DNA of 64,000 nt from Pseudocitrobacter faecalis (GTDB taxonomy: Bacteria > Pseudomonadota > Gammaproteobacteria > Enterobacterales > Enterobacteriaceae): positions 302,753-366,752 of the forward strand of contig QNRL01000003.1 of NCBI GenBank assembly GCA_003315335.1. Reading direction: 5' to 3'. A program made the position numbers and the translations under genes. The notes below the pieces were generated by a model. The model worked only from the letters and a program-made list of their open reading frames with translations. It searched no databases and was not told the origin of the DNA. Below are positions 1 through 8,711 of the stretch, one piece after another. The stretch's first letter is position 1, and each line of letters opens with the position of its first letter.

Positions 1-1
1 G

Positions 2-244
2 CCGGTAGTGGATACGCGCGTCAAATATCGCGATGCCCTGACCTTCGAGCAGCGTATCCGCGTGCGGGCGCATCTGGAAGAGTACGAAAACCGACTGCGC
101 ATTGCCTACCAGATTTTCGACGCCGAAAGCGGCAAGCGCACCACCACCGGCTACACCATTCAGGTAGCGGTTGAAGAAGCCAGCAAAGAGATGTGCTTCG
201 TCAGCCCGGCTGTCCTTTTTGAACGCATGGGAGTCGCGCCATGA
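2..244 (+). CDS. Thioesterase-fold protein of the APE cluster (C-terminal part)
   Basis: The frame is open from the left edge, so only about 80 C-terminal residues are present and the true start lies outside the window. The visible part, beginning PVVDTRVKYRDAL, resembles the C-terminal half of YbgC/4HBT-type acyl thioesterases: a beta-strand pattern with a basic strand followed by an xYE-type stretch. The stop overlaps the ATG of the next gene (ATGA), which indicates translational coupling in the APE operon. A role in acyl release or chain editing during aryl polyene synthesis is inferred from context. The catalytic residues are not visible because the N-terminus is missing. Confidence 0.72.
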   Translation, partial: PVVDTRVKYRDALTFEQRIRVRAHLEEYENRLRIAYQIFDAESGKRTTTGYTIQVAVEEASKEMCFVSPAVLFERMGVAP

Positions 245-846
245 AATTCCTGCCGCTTATTTGCCTGTTGATTGCCCCGTGGGTGCACGCCGTGACGCTG
301 GACACCCTGCAACAGCGCTTTACCGAACAGCCGATTGTGCGCGCCCACTTCGAGCAAACCCGCACCATTAAAGCGATGCCGCAGCCGCTACGTTCTCAGG
401 GCGAGATGCTGATTGCCCGCGACAACGGCTTACTGTGGGATCAAAAAACCCCGTTCCCGATGCAACTGATGCTTACCGATACCCGCATGGTGCAGCAGGT
501 GAACGGCCAGCCGCCACAGGTGATCACCGCCGACAATAACCCGCAGATGTTCCAGCTTAATCATCTGCTGCGCGCGTTATTCCAGGCCGATCGCCGCGTG
601 CTGGAACAAAACTTCCGCATCGTGCTTCAGGACAAAGGCGATAACCGCTGGGCGCTGCGCCTGACGCCCATTACCTCGCCGCTGGATAAGATTTTTGCCT
701 CTATCGACCTGAGTGGGCAGCAGTTTCTCGAAACGATCCAGTTGAACGATCAACAGGGTGACCGCACCGATATCGCTCTCTCACAACACCGCCTGACGCC
801 AGCCACTCTGACCCATGACGAACAACAACGTTTTAGCGCCCAATAA
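241..846 (+). CDS. LolA-like periplasmic carrier of the APE cluster
   Basis: A protein of 201 residues with a signal peptide (residues 1 to about 17, MKFLPLICLL then a cleavage region ending in HA). The rest matches the LolA outer-membrane lipoprotein carrier fold, with an early FEQTRTIKAM strand and the LLWDQKTPFP segment typical of LolA-like proteins. The family binds acyl chains of lipoproteins in the periplasm; in APE clusters it is thought to help ferry the lipid-linked pigment to the outer membrane. It overlaps the upstream gene by 4 bases and the MMPL gene by 32 bases, so all three are probably co-translated. The family call is firm; the cargo is inferred. Confidence 0.88.
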   Translation: MKFLPLICLLIAPWVHAVTLDTLQQRFTEQPIVRAHFEQTRTIKAMPQPLRSQGEMLIARDNGLLWDQKTPFPMQLMLTDTRMVQQVNGQPPQVITADNNPQMFQLNHLLRALFQADRRVLEQNFRIVLQDKGDNRWALRLTPITSPLDKIFASIDLSGQQFLETIQLNDQQGDRTDIALSQHRLTPATLTHDEQQRFSAQ

Positions 847-3136
847 CGGCCGCCGTCCGGCGCTCATCTGGGCTGTTTTTTGCCTGATTCTGCTGGGCAC
901 GCTGCTGGCGCTGTTACCCGGCGCGAGGATGAACAGCAGCGTGCTGGCGATGTTGCCGAAACAAGCGCTGGGCGACATTCCGCCCGCGCTGAACGACGGT
1001 TTTATCTCGCGCCTTGATAAGCAAATGATGTGGTTGGTCAGCCCCGGTAAAACGCCCGATCCCCACATCGCGCAGGCGTGGTTTGAGCAACTGAAAAGCA
1101 CCCCGGCGCTGGCGCAGGTGAAGGGCCCGATGGATGCCAAAAGCCAGCAGGATTGGGGCGCGTTTTACTGGCAGCATCGTAACGGCATGGTAGACAGCGC
1201 CACCCGCGCTCGCCTGCAAAACGGCGGCGAGGCGCAGGCACAGTGGGTTCTCTCACAGCTCTACTCCGCCTTTTCCGGCGTCAGCGGTAAAGAAGTGCAA
1301 AACGATCCCTTTATGCTGACGCGCGGTTCCCAACTGGCGTTAATGCAAAGCAGCCAGCGTTTGCGCCTGATGGACGGCTGGCTGGCAACGCAGGATCAAG
1401 ACGGTAACTACTGGTATCTGCTGCACGGTGAGCTGCAAAGCGATGCGTTTGATATGCAGCAAACCCATCACCTGGTGCAGGCATTGGCCACTGCCGAAGC
1501 CCGGCTTAAAACGCGCTTCCCGCAGGCGCAGGTGTTGTCACGCGGCACGGTGCTGTACAGCGATTACGCCAGCCAGCAGGCGAAACGCGATATCTCCACG
1601 CTCGGCGCGGCAACGGTATTCGGCGTGTTACTGCTGATTGTGCTGGTGTTCCGCTCGCTGCGCCCGCTGCTGTTGAGCCTGCTCTCCATCAGCATTGGCG
1701 CGCTGGCAGGCACCACGGTGACCCTGCTGCTGTTTGGCGAACTGCACCTGATGACGCTGGTGATGAGCATGAGCATCATCGGCATCTCTGCCGACTACAC
1801 GCTCTATTATCTGACCGAACGGATGGTGCACGGCGCGGAGAACTCACCGTGGCAAAGTCTCAATAAAGTGCGAAACGCGCTGCTGCTGGCATTGCTGACC
1901 ACGGTTGTCGCCTATCTGATTATGATGCTCGCCCCCTTCCCCGGCATTCGCCAGATGGCAATCTTTGCCGCCGTGGGGCTGACCGCGTCCTGCCTGACGG
2001 TGGTGTTCTGGCACCCGTGGCTCTGTCGCGGGCTGCCGGTGCGCCCGGTGCCGATGTTCGCCCTGCTGCTACGCTGGCTCGCCCTGTGGCGACGCAACAA
2101 GGCATTGATTTACGGGCTGCCCGCCGCACTGACGGTGGTTTCGCTGATCGGACTCTCCACCCTTCAGGTTAACGATGATATCGCCCAGTTGCAGGCGCTG
2201 CCGCCGCATCTGCTTGAGCAGGAAAAACAGATAACGCAGCTTACCGGGCAGAACGTCGATCAGAAGTGGTTTGTGGTCTACGGCGACTCGCCAGAGCAGA
2301 CGCTGATGCGCATGGAGGCATTTACCACTCATCTGGATAGCGCTCGCCAGCAAGGCTTATTCGCCCGATACCGCACGATTCCACTCAATTCTCGCGCGCG
2401 TCAGGCGCAGGATTTGGCGCTGCTTAATCACGCGGCACCCGCAATCAGCCAGGCACTACAACAGGCGGGGCTACCTGACGTGAAACCCGACCTTCGCGCC
2501 ATGCCGGTGAACGTGTCCGACTGGCTGGCAAGCCCTGTCAGCGAAGGCTGGCGCTTGATGTGGTTGACGCTGCCGCGCGGCGTCAGCGGCGTGCTCATTC
2601 CCGTGGATGGCGTGAAAGATAGCGCAGCATTAAAGGCGCTGGCGGAACAGCACACCGGCGTCGCCTGGGTTGACAGAAAACAGAATTTTGACGCGCTGTT
2701 TGGGCTGTACCGCACCGTATTAACGGTGCTGCTCGGCGTGGCGCTGGCTGCGATCGCCGTAGGCGCAATCCTACGCATGGGCTGGCGAAAGGGGGTAATC
2801 AGTTTGCTTCCTTCATTGCTTTCCCTGGGCTGTGGGCTGGCGGCGCTCTCCTTGAGCGGGCACAGCGTCAACCTCTTCTCACTGCTGGCGCTGGTGCTGG
2901 TATTGGGTATCGGTATTAACTACACCCTGTTTTTCAGCAACCCACGCGGTACGCCGCTGACGTCGTTGCTCGCCATCACGCTTGCAATGATGACCACCTT
3001 GCTGACGCTGGGCATGCTGGTCTTCAGCAGCACCCAGGCCATTAGCAGTTTTGGGATTGTCCTGGTCTGCGGTATCTTCACTGCCTGGCTACTGTCGCCG
3101 CTGGCGATGCCAACGAAAAAAAGAGAAAAACGATGA
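815..3136 (+). CDS. MMPL/RND-type exporter of the APE cluster
   Basis: A protein of 773 residues with one N-terminal membrane helix (about 14-35), a large periplasmic domain, then a block of helices (about 260-410), a second periplasmic domain and a second helix block (about 630-765). This duplicated pattern is that of the MMPL/HpnN branch of RND transporters, proton-driven exporters of lipids and hydrophobic products. Between a LolA-like carrier and an outer-membrane-type lipoprotein, it probably moves the aryl polyene lipid from the inner membrane. The start at 815 lies inside the preceding gene; the N-terminus MTNNNVLAPNNGRR precedes the first helix directly and no better start is visible. 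Confidence 0.92.
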   Translation: MTNNNVLAPNNGRRPALIWAVFCLILLGTLLALLPGARMNSSVLAMLPKQALGDIPPALNDGFISRLDKQMMWLVSPGKTPDPHIAQAWFEQLKSTPALAQVKGPMDAKSQQDWGAFYWQHRNGMVDSATRARLQNGGEAQAQWVLSQLYSAFSGVSGKEVQNDPFMLTRGSQLALMQSSQRLRLMDGWLATQDQDGNYWYLLHGELQSDAFDMQQTHHLVQALATAEARLKTRFPQAQVLSRGTVLYSDYASQQAKRDISTLGAATVFGVLLLIVLVFRSLRPLLLSLLSISIGALAGTTVTLLLFGELHLMTLVMSMSIIGISADYTLYYLTERMVHGAENSPWQSLNKVRNALLLALLTTVVAYLIMMLAPFPGIRQMAIFAAVGLTASCLTVVFWHPWLCRGLPVRPVPMFALLLRWLALWRRNKALIYGLPAALTVVSLIGLSTLQVNDDIAQLQALPPHLLEQEKQITQLTGQNVDQKWFVVYGDSPEQTLMRMEAFTTHLDSARQQGLFARYRTIPLNSRARQAQDLALLNHAAPAISQALQQAGLPDVKPDLRAMPVNVSDWLASPVSEGWRLMWLTLPRGVSGVLIPVDGVKDSAALKALAEQHTGVAWVDRKQNFDALFGLYRTVLTVLLGVALAAIAVGAILRMGWRKGVISLLPSLLSLGCGLAALSLSGHSVNLFSLLALVLVLGIGINYTLFFSNPRGTPLTSLLAITLAMMTTLLTLGMLVFSSTQAISSFGIVLVCGIFTAWLLSPLAMPTKKREKR

Positions 3137-3711
3137 TGATACGCAACGCCTGGCGCGCCCTTACGCTGGCCTCCGCGCTACTGCTTGCGGGCTGTAGCCA
3201 CGATCATGATGGCACCCGCCCCACCGCCTGGCTGCAACCGGGCGCGCGTATAACGCTGCCTGCGCCAGGCATGACGCCCGCCTTTACGTCGCAGCAGCTT
3301 TTGACCGGCACCTTCAACGGCAAAACCCAATCGTTAATGGTGATGCTGGATGCCGATGAACACAAAATCACCCTCGCCGGGCTGTCGTCGCTGGGGATCC
3401 GTCTGTTCCTGCTGACCTATGATGAAAAAGGCCTGCGCACGGAACAAAACATCGTCGTACCGCAATTGCCGCCCGCAAGCCAGGTACTGGCAGACGTAAT
3501 GCTCAGCTATCTGCCGATTAGCGCGTGGCAGCCGCAGTTGCCTAAAGGCTGGACACTTACCGACGCGGGCGACAAACGCGCGCTGCGTAACGCCCGTGGC
3601 GAAACGGTAACCGAGATAACCTACCTGACGCGCAAAGGCAAACGCGAGCCGGTCAGCATTGAGCAGCACGCCTTCAAGTACCACATCACCATTCAATACC
3701 TGGATGACTGA
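3133..3711 (+). CDS. DUF3261 family lipoprotein of the APE cluster
   Basis: A protein of 192 residues with a lipoprotein signal: hydrophobic segment LTLASALLLAGC with the lipobox cysteine at about residue 21, then a His/Asp-rich linker. The body matches the DUF3261 proteins found in aryl polyene clusters next to the MMPL exporter. It probably sits in the outer membrane and receives or anchors the exported pigment, but no biochemical function is established. It overlaps the end of the exporter gene (ATGATG at the MMPL stop), and the following ketosynthase begins two bases after its stop. The second ATG at 3136 is an equally possible start. Confidence 0.85.
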   Translation: MMIRNAWRALTLASALLLAGCSHDHDGTRPTAWLQPGARITLPAPGMTPAFTSQQLLTGTFNGKTQSLMVMLDADEHKITLAGLSSLGIRLFLLTYDEKGLRTEQNIVVPQLPPASQVLADVMLSYLPISAWQPQLPKGWTLTDAGDKRALRNARGETVTEITYLTRKGKREPVSIEQHAFKYHITIQYLDD

Positions 3712-3712
3712 T

Positions 3713-4867
3713 ATGATTTATATCTCTGCCGTGGGCATGATTAACGCGCTGGGTAACAACGTACCTGAGGTCGCCGCGAACCTGACGCGCGGCATCGCGC
3801 CGGGCATGCGTGCCCGCGCAGGCTGGTTGCAGGGCAAGCCAGATGCCGTTTTTGGCGGCGTGGAGGCGGAACTGCCTGTCATTCCGGACACCTTTGCCGA
3901 ACATCGCAGCCGCAATAATCAACTTTTGCTGGCGGCATTGGCGCAGATCCAGCCGCAGGTGGATGACGCAATTGCCCGGTATGGCCGCGAGCGCATTGCC
4001 GTGGTGATGGGCACCAGTACGTCCGGGCTGGACGAAGGCGATAAACATGTCAGCCAGCAGCATCCCCAGTGGCACTACGCGCAGCAGGAACTGGGCGATC
4101 CGTCGCGATTTCTCAGCCACTGGCTGGCGCTCGACGGCCCGGCATTTACTCTCTCCACCGCCTGTTCATCCAGTGCGCGCGCGATTATTAGCGGTCGCCG
4201 TCTGATTGAAGCGGGTTTAGCGGATGTCGCTATTGTGGGCGGCGCGGACACCTTAAGCCGAATGCCGATCAACGGTTTCAACAGCCTGGAGTCGCTCTCA
4301 GCCTCGCGCTGCCAGCCATTTGGTCGCGATCGTAGCGGCATTACCATCGGGGAAGGCGCGGGGCTGATGCTGCTGACCCGCGAGCCGCAGCCAATCGCCC
4401 TGCTGGGCGTCGGCGAATCGAGCGATGCGTGGCATATGTCGGCCCCGCATCCGGAAGGCGAAGGCGCAATTCGCGCAATTCTTCAGGCGCTGAAGGAGGC
4501 CGGGCTCGCGCCGCAGGACGTGGGCTACATCAATATGCACGGCACCGCCACGCCGTTGAATGACAAAATTGAATCACAGGTAGTGAATCGCCTCTTCGGT
4601 GATACGGTTCCCTGTAGTTCCACGAAACATCTCACCGGGCACACATTGGGTGCGGCAGGCATCACCGAGGCGGCCATTGCGATGCTGATTCTGCAGCATA
4701 ATTTGCCGCTGCCGCCGCAGGATTTCAGCCAAATGCCGGTCGATGAGACGCTGCTGCCCTGCGGCCTGCTTCACGCCGCCGCGCCGCTGGCGCGCCCGGT
4801 CATTCTTTCCAACTCTTTCGCCTTTGGCGGCAACAACACCAGTATTTTGTTAGGACGACGTTCATGA
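3713..4867 (+). CDS. apeO: APE beta-ketoacyl-ACP synthase (first of two)
   Basis: A protein of 384 residues of the FabF/FabB-type condensing enzymes. The active-site cysteine lies in STACSSSAR (about residue 152), and the two histidines in NMHGTATPLND and KHLTGHTLGAAG complete the Cys-His-His triad. It is therefore a catalytic KS rather than a chain length factor. In APE type II polyketide systems the KS ApeO pairs with the chain length factor ApeC, which is not in this window, to extend the polyene with malonyl units. The ATG at 3713 was preferred to upstream starts because translation reads at once into the conserved MIYISAVGMINALG start. It overlaps the dehydratase gene by 4 bases. The letter assignment rests on gene order. 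Confidence 0.87.
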   Translation: MIYISAVGMINALGNNVPEVAANLTRGIAPGMRARAGWLQGKPDAVFGGVEAELPVIPDTFAEHRSRNNQLLLAALAQIQPQVDDAIARYGRERIAVVMGTSTSGLDEGDKHVSQQHPQWHYAQQELGDPSRFLSHWLALDGPAFTLSTACSSSARAIISGRRLIEAGLADVAIVGGADTLSRMPINGFNSLESLSASRCQPFGRDRSGITIGEGAGLMLLTREPQPIALLGVGESSDAWHMSAPHPEGEGAIRAILQALKEAGLAPQDVGYINMHGTATPLNDKIESQVVNRLFGDTVPCSSTKHLTGHTLGAAGITEAAIAMLILQHNLPLPPQDFSQMPVDETLLPCGLLHAAAPLARPVILSNSFAFGGNNTSILLGRRS

Positions 4868-5340
4868 GTCACTACTTACCGCCGGCGGACTATTTACCGC
4901 ACGACGCTCCCATGCTTCTGCTTGAGCAGGTTTCCGCGGTCAGCGAAAACGACGTGCAGTGCCAGGTAACGGTTAATCTCGCAGGCGTGCTGGCCCCCTT
5001 TCTCGATGCGTCGGGCAACCTGCCCGGCTGGTACGCGCTGGAACTGATGGCGCAGACGGTCGGCGTCTGGTCCGGCTGGCATCGTCAGGATGAGGGCGAG
5101 CAACAACTGACGCTGGGTATGGTGCTCGGCGCGCGTGAGCTGGTGTGTACGGCAGGTTATTTTCCTGCGCTCGCTACGCTTGATATTCACGCCCACCTGC
5201 TGATGCGCGACAGTCGTTTCGGCAGTTTCGAATGCACAATAATGATTGATAACACACCGGTGGCCACGGGCCGCGTCAACACATTCCAGCCATCGTCCGA
5301 CGAGTTAACGTCGCTGTTTCAGCAGGGAGAAAACGCATGA
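4864..5340 (+). CDS. apeP: APE beta-hydroxyacyl-ACP dehydratase (hotdog fold)
   Basis: A protein of 158 residues with a FabZ/FabA-like hotdog domain. The N-terminal LPHDAPMLLLE segment supplies the usual catalytic histidine, and the central helix LPGWYALELMAQTVG carries the acidic residue and the Ala-Gln signature. In APE synthesis ApeP works together with a second dehydratase-like protein (ApeI) to eliminate water from the beta-hydroxy intermediate in every cycle, leaving the conjugated double bonds. ApeI would lie in the part of the cluster left of this window. The gene overlaps both neighbours by 4 bases, so expression is coupled to the ketosynthase and ketoreductase. Confidence 0.88.
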   Translation: MSHYLPPADYLPHDAPMLLLEQVSAVSENDVQCQVTVNLAGVLAPFLDASGNLPGWYALELMAQTVGVWSGWHRQDEGEQQLTLGMVLGARELVCTAGYFPALATLDIHAHLLMRDSRFGSFECTIMIDNTPVATGRVNTFQPSSDELTSLFQQGENA

Positions 5341-6068
5341 GTCGTTCCGTTCTGGTTACCGGTGCCAGCAAAGGCATCGGTCGTGCCATCGCCCTACAGC
5401 TGGCCGCGGATGGTTTCACCCTTGGCGTTCACTATCATCAGGATGAACCCGGCGCGCGCGAAACGCTGGCCGCCATTGAACAGGCTGGCGGTAAAGGTCG
5501 ATTGCTGCGCTTTGATGTGGGCGATCGCGCCCAGTGCTTAACGGTGCTGGAAGAGGATATGGCCGAAAACGGCGCGTGGTACGGCGTGGTGAGCAACGCC
5601 GGAATTACCCGCGACGGCGCATTCCCGGCGCTGAGCGAAGAGGACTGGGATGCGGTTATTCACACTAACCTCGACAGCTTCTACAACGTGATTCACCCCT
5701 GCATCATGCCCATGATTAGCGCCCGTAAAGGCGGGAGAATCATCACGCTTTCCTCCGTTTCCGGCGTGATGGGTAACCGTGGACAGGTGAACTACAGCGC
5801 CGCCAAAGCGGGGATTATCGGCGCGACCAAAGCATTGGCAATTGAACTCGCAAAGCGCAAAATCACCGTCAACTGCATCGCGCCGGGGTTGATTGACACC
5901 GGAATGATTTCAATGGAAGAAGCAGCCCTGAAAGAAGCCATGGCGATGATCCCAATGAAACGCATGGGGCAGGCTGAAGAGGTCGCCGGGCTGGCGAGTT
6001 ATTTAATGTCGGACATCGCGGGCTACGTCACCCGGCAGGTGATTTCGATCAACGGAGGCATGTTATGA
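5337..6068 (+). CDS. apeQ: APE 3-ketoacyl-ACP reductase (FabG family)
   Basis: A protein of 243 residues of the short-chain dehydrogenase family. It shows the NADPH-binding TGASKGIG at residues 7-14, the NAG motif in VSNAGITRDG, and the catalytic Ser (SSVSGVMG), Tyr and Lys (YSAAKAG), ending in the usual SINGGM. It reduces the beta-keto group formed by the ApeO/ApeC ketosynthase before dehydration. Overlaps of 4 bases on both sides place it inside the same translational unit. Length and motifs are normal for FabG. Confidence 0.92.
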   Translation: MSRSVLVTGASKGIGRAIALQLAADGFTLGVHYHQDEPGARETLAAIEQAGGKGRLLRFDVGDRAQCLTVLEEDMAENGAWYGVVSNAGITRDGAFPALSEEDWDAVIHTNLDSFYNVIHPCIMPMISARKGGRIITLSSVSGVMGNRGQVNYSAAKAGIIGATKALAIELAKRKITVNCIAPGLIDTGMISMEEAALKEAMAMIPMKRMGQAEEVAGLASYLMSDIAGYVTRQVISINGGML

Positions 6069-7294
6069 CACGTCGTGTCGTGATCACGGGCATGGGCGGC
6101 GTCACCGCGTTCGGCGAAGACTGGCAGGACGTATCGCGCGGGTTACTGAAGTATGAAAACGCCGTGCGGCATATGCCAGAGTGGCAGGTCTACGCTGGTC
6201 TGCATACCCTGCTGGGTGCGCCCATTGATGACTTCACGCTGCCCGCGCACTACACCCGCAAGCGCATCCGCGCTATGGGCCGCGTGTCGTTGCTTTCTAC
6301 CCGGGCCACGGAACTGGCGCTGGAACAGGCCGGATTGATTGACGACCCGGATCTGACCAACGGCCAGACAGGTATCGCCTATGGCTCATCGACCGGCAGC
6401 ACCGGCCCGGTGAGCGAGTTCGCCACCATGCTGACCGAAAAACACACCAATAACATTACCGGCACCACCTACGTGCAGATGATGCCGCACACCACGGCGG
6501 TGAATACCGGGCTGTTTTTCGGCCTGCGCGGACGCGTCATTCCCACCTCCAGCGCCTGCACTTCCGGTAGCCAGGCGATTGGCTACGCCTGGGAAGCGAT
6601 TCGCCACGGTTATCAAACCGTGATGGTCGCGGGGGGCGCAGAGGAACTTTGCCCCTCGGAAGCCGCCGTGTTCGATACGCTCTTTGCCACCAGCCAGCGA
6701 AACGATCGGCCGAAAACAACGCCCTCCCCGTTCGACCAGACGCGTGACGGGCTGGTGATTGGTGAAGGCGCCGGCACGCTGATTCTGGAAGAACTGGAGC
6801 ATGCGAAGGCGCGCGGGGCGACCATCTACGGCGAAATCGTCGGCTTCGCCACCAACTGCGATGCCGCGCATATCACCCAACCGCAGCGCGATACGATGCA
6901 AATTTGCATGGAGCAGGCGTTAGAGATGGCGGGCGTCAGCGCACAGCAGATTGGCTATATCTCCGCGCACGGTACGGCGACCGATCGCGGCGATCTGGCT
7001 GAAAGCCAGGCCACGGCGGCGATCTTCGGTGATACCACGCCGATCTCCTCGCTGAAAAGTTATTTCGGCCATACGCTGGGAGCCTGCGGCGCACTGGAGG
7101 CGTGGATGAGCTTACAGATGATGCGTGAAGGCTGGTTCGCACCGACCATTAACCTGACACAGCCCGATGAAGCCTGCGGCGCGCTGGATTACATCATGGG
7201 CGAAGCGCGTCACATTGACTGCGAATATCTGCAAAGCAATAACTTCGCCTTCGGCGGGATCAACACCTCGCTGGTCATTAAGCGCTGGGCATAA
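6065..7294 (+). CDS. apeR: APE beta-ketoacyl-ACP synthase (second)
   Basis: A protein of 409 residues of the condensing-enzyme family, beginning with TRRVVITGMGGVTAFG. The active-site cysteine is in TSSACTSGSQ, with histidines in SAHGTATDRGD and KSYFGHTLGA. It is closer to FabF than the first ketosynthase in this cluster. In described APE systems ApeR is a homodimeric KS acting beside the ApeO/ApeC heterodimer, possibly in priming or early elongation. The stop is two bases before the ATG of the phosphopantetheinyl transferase. The family assignment is firm; the precise step is inferred from studied systems. Confidence 0.87.
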   Translation: MTRRVVITGMGGVTAFGEDWQDVSRGLLKYENAVRHMPEWQVYAGLHTLLGAPIDDFTLPAHYTRKRIRAMGRVSLLSTRATELALEQAGLIDDPDLTNGQTGIAYGSSTGSTGPVSEFATMLTEKHTNNITGTTYVQMMPHTTAVNTGLFFGLRGRVIPTSSACTSGSQAIGYAWEAIRHGYQTVMVAGGAEELCPSEAAVFDTLFATSQRNDRPKTTPSPFDQTRDGLVIGEGAGTLILEELEHAKARGATIYGEIVGFATNCDAAHITQPQRDTMQICMEQALEMAGVSAQQIGYISAHGTATDRGDLAESQATAAIFGDTTPISSLKSYFGHTLGACGALEAWMSLQMMREGWFAPTINLTQPDEACGALDYIMGEARHIDCEYLQSNNFAFGGINTSLVIKRWA

Positions 7295-7296
7295 GC

Positions 7297-7821
7297 ATGT
7301 ATCGCCTGCTGCGCGCAAAGATATCGGACTATATCGACGCTCAGGCGGCGGGACGCGCGCTGCTTGAACGGGCGCTCTCCCCTGCCGTGGTGCCTGAGAT
7401 TATTCGCAACCGTAACGGCAAACCCGGCTTTACTCAAGGCTATCCGCTGTGGTTTAACATCAGCCACAGTGGCGATGATATCGTTCTGCTGCTGAGCGAC
7501 GAGGGCGAGGTGGGCTGCGATATTGAAGTCATACGTCCGCGTAAAAATAGCCAGCGTATTGTTGAATCGGTATTCAGCGTCGGGGAACAGGCGCTGATGG
7601 CAGCCGCAGAAGATAAGCGCGTCGCGTTCTGGCAAATCTGGACGCGTAAAGAGGCGATGCTTAAACAGGCAGGTAGTCAGATTTGGCAAATCGCGGAATT
7701 CGACAGTTGTAAACCCGCTCCGCTGTTTTTACTGCAACTTCGTTGGTCAGAAAATCGAATAGTCACGCTGTGTACCCCGACCCCCATTTCAGCGCGGGAA
7801 AACGATTTCATTGTTAAATAA
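7297..7821 (+). CDS. 4'-phosphopantetheinyl transferase (Sfp/AcpT type)
   Basis: A protein of 174 residues. It has the magnesium-binding motif GCDIEVIRPR (about residues 68-77) and the second signature IWTRKEAMLKQAG (about 111-123), both diagnostic of Sfp/AcpT-type transferases, which move phosphopantetheine from coenzyme A to a serine of a carrier protein. Last gene of the cluster, it presumably activates the APE acyl carrier proteins. It starts two bases after the ketosynthase stop. A drop in GC content follows its stop, marking the end of the cluster. Confidence 0.9.
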   Translation: MYRLLRAKISDYIDAQAAGRALLERALSPAVVPEIIRNRNGKPGFTQGYPLWFNISHSGDDIVLLLSDEGEVGCDIEVIRPRKNSQRIVESVFSVGEQALMAAAEDKRVAFWQIWTRKEAMLKQAGSQIWQIAEFDSCKPAPLFLLQLRWSENRIVTLCTPTPISARENDFIVK

Positions 7822-8000
7822 TAACGTGAATATCACTGTGATAAATAATACACCACTAAAGTATTATCATAATATACGATGATATATAATACCTAAATCA
7901 GATCAAAATTCGTGCATATGTAGGGGTGATGTTGATATATTCCATCAGTAATATGAATAATAGAAACAAAGCGGAAACATAAAATTTAGCATAATCATTT

Positions 8001-8058
8001 TTTGTGATAGAGATAACACAAATTTCAATTGTCTATGGATTCGCTTTGCCCGTATAGT
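8001..8058 (+). promoter_or_regulatory. Putative promoter and palindromic operator upstream of the DUF1398 gene
   Basis: In the AT-rich 320-base gap after the APE cluster there is a -35-like TTGTCT (8029-8034), an 18-base spacer and a -10 TATAGT (8053-8058). Just upstream lies a perfect interrupted palindrome, TTTGTG (8001-8006), 10 bases, CACAAA (8017-8022), whose spacing and half-sites recall CRP/FNR-type operators. A shorter palindrome, TATCAC-T-GTGATA, is at 7831-7843. Nothing else is seen in the gap. Confidence 0.45.
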
Positions 8059-8141
8059 GGCTCTCTGTTAGAAGATAGTTACCTTTACTAACTTTAATTA
8101 GCATTATTGTAACTATTGTAATCATTAATTTTGAGGCACTG

Positions 8142-8552
8142 ATTATTTTACGCACTCTATTTTCTGAGGCCCGAACGCGGATAACGCTGCATGAATTGAT
8201 CAAAGAACTCGAAAAACAGAATATCGTTTTCTACGTTCATTTCGTCTCAACCGGAAACGTGACGCTTGTTGATAGCGAAGGAAATATTCGCATTATAGAA
8301 GGCGAGTATAGCCTCAAACGCGTCAGCTTGCGGGCTAATGAAGACCTCATCCGCGCGGCATCGCGTCGCCATTTCGCAGGTAAAATAGGCTATGAAGAGT
8401 ATTGTACTTTGGTGGCCAGCGCCGGGGTATATAAGTGGATAGTGGATATAAAACAGATGACACGAAAATATGTCGGATTATCGGACAAAGTGATTTTCAG
8501 CGAAGAGATAACACCGGTAAATACATCTGAGCATACATGGCGTTATAATTAA
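8142..8552 (+). CDS. DUF1398 family protein, probable AUU start
   Basis: The protein has the two-part layout of the DUF1398 (YbcV-like) family: an N-terminal half with ELIKELEKQNIVFYVHF and a C-terminal half with GKIGYEEYCTLVASAGVYKW followed by IVD and a closing FSEEI strand. The function is unknown. No ATG, GTG or good TTG lies where the family starts. A TTG at 8196 has no ribosome binding site and would cut off the conserved TLFSEARTRITLHE stretch. An in-frame ATT at 8142 sits 5 bases after a GAGG (8133-8136), giving a 136-residue protein of normal family length. I therefore annotate an AUU start, as known for infC and pcnB. Decay of an ATG start is the alternative. Confidence 0.6.
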   Translation: MILRTLFSEARTRITLHELIKELEKQNIVFYVHFVSTGNVTLVDSEGNIRIIEGEYSLKRVSLRANEDLIRAASRRHFAGKIGYEEYCTLVASAGVYKWIVDIKQMTRKYVGLSDKVIFSEEITPVNTSEHTWRYN

Positions 8553-8560
8553 CCGCGTGA

Positions 8561-8647
8561 TTATCGTAAGGGCAACCACATCCAGAGCCCATGCAAGATA
8601 AGCCATATCCCCGAACACGATAACGTAATTAACGAGACCATTTTCAC
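8561..8647 (-). CDS. Possible 28-residue hydrophobic peptide
   Basis: A short minus-strand frame begins with GTG at 8647, four bases after a strong GGGAGG (8652-8657); an ATG two codons later (8641) is an alternative start. The peptide, running MKMVSLITLSCSGIWLILH and ending WMWLPLR, is a single predicted membrane segment. It resembles in kind, not in sequence, the small membrane proteins and type I toxins of enterobacteria. It does not overlap the DUF1398 gene. No family is recognised; the support is the ribosome binding site and the hydrophobic composition. Confidence 0.35.
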   Translation of the reverse strand: MKMVSLITLSCSGIWLILHGLWMWLPLR

Positions 8648-8711
8648 TGAACCTCCCTGGTTCATTTCTATCGCAACTTTCCTTTTTTGCACCAGACGAT
8701 AAGAGATAAGC

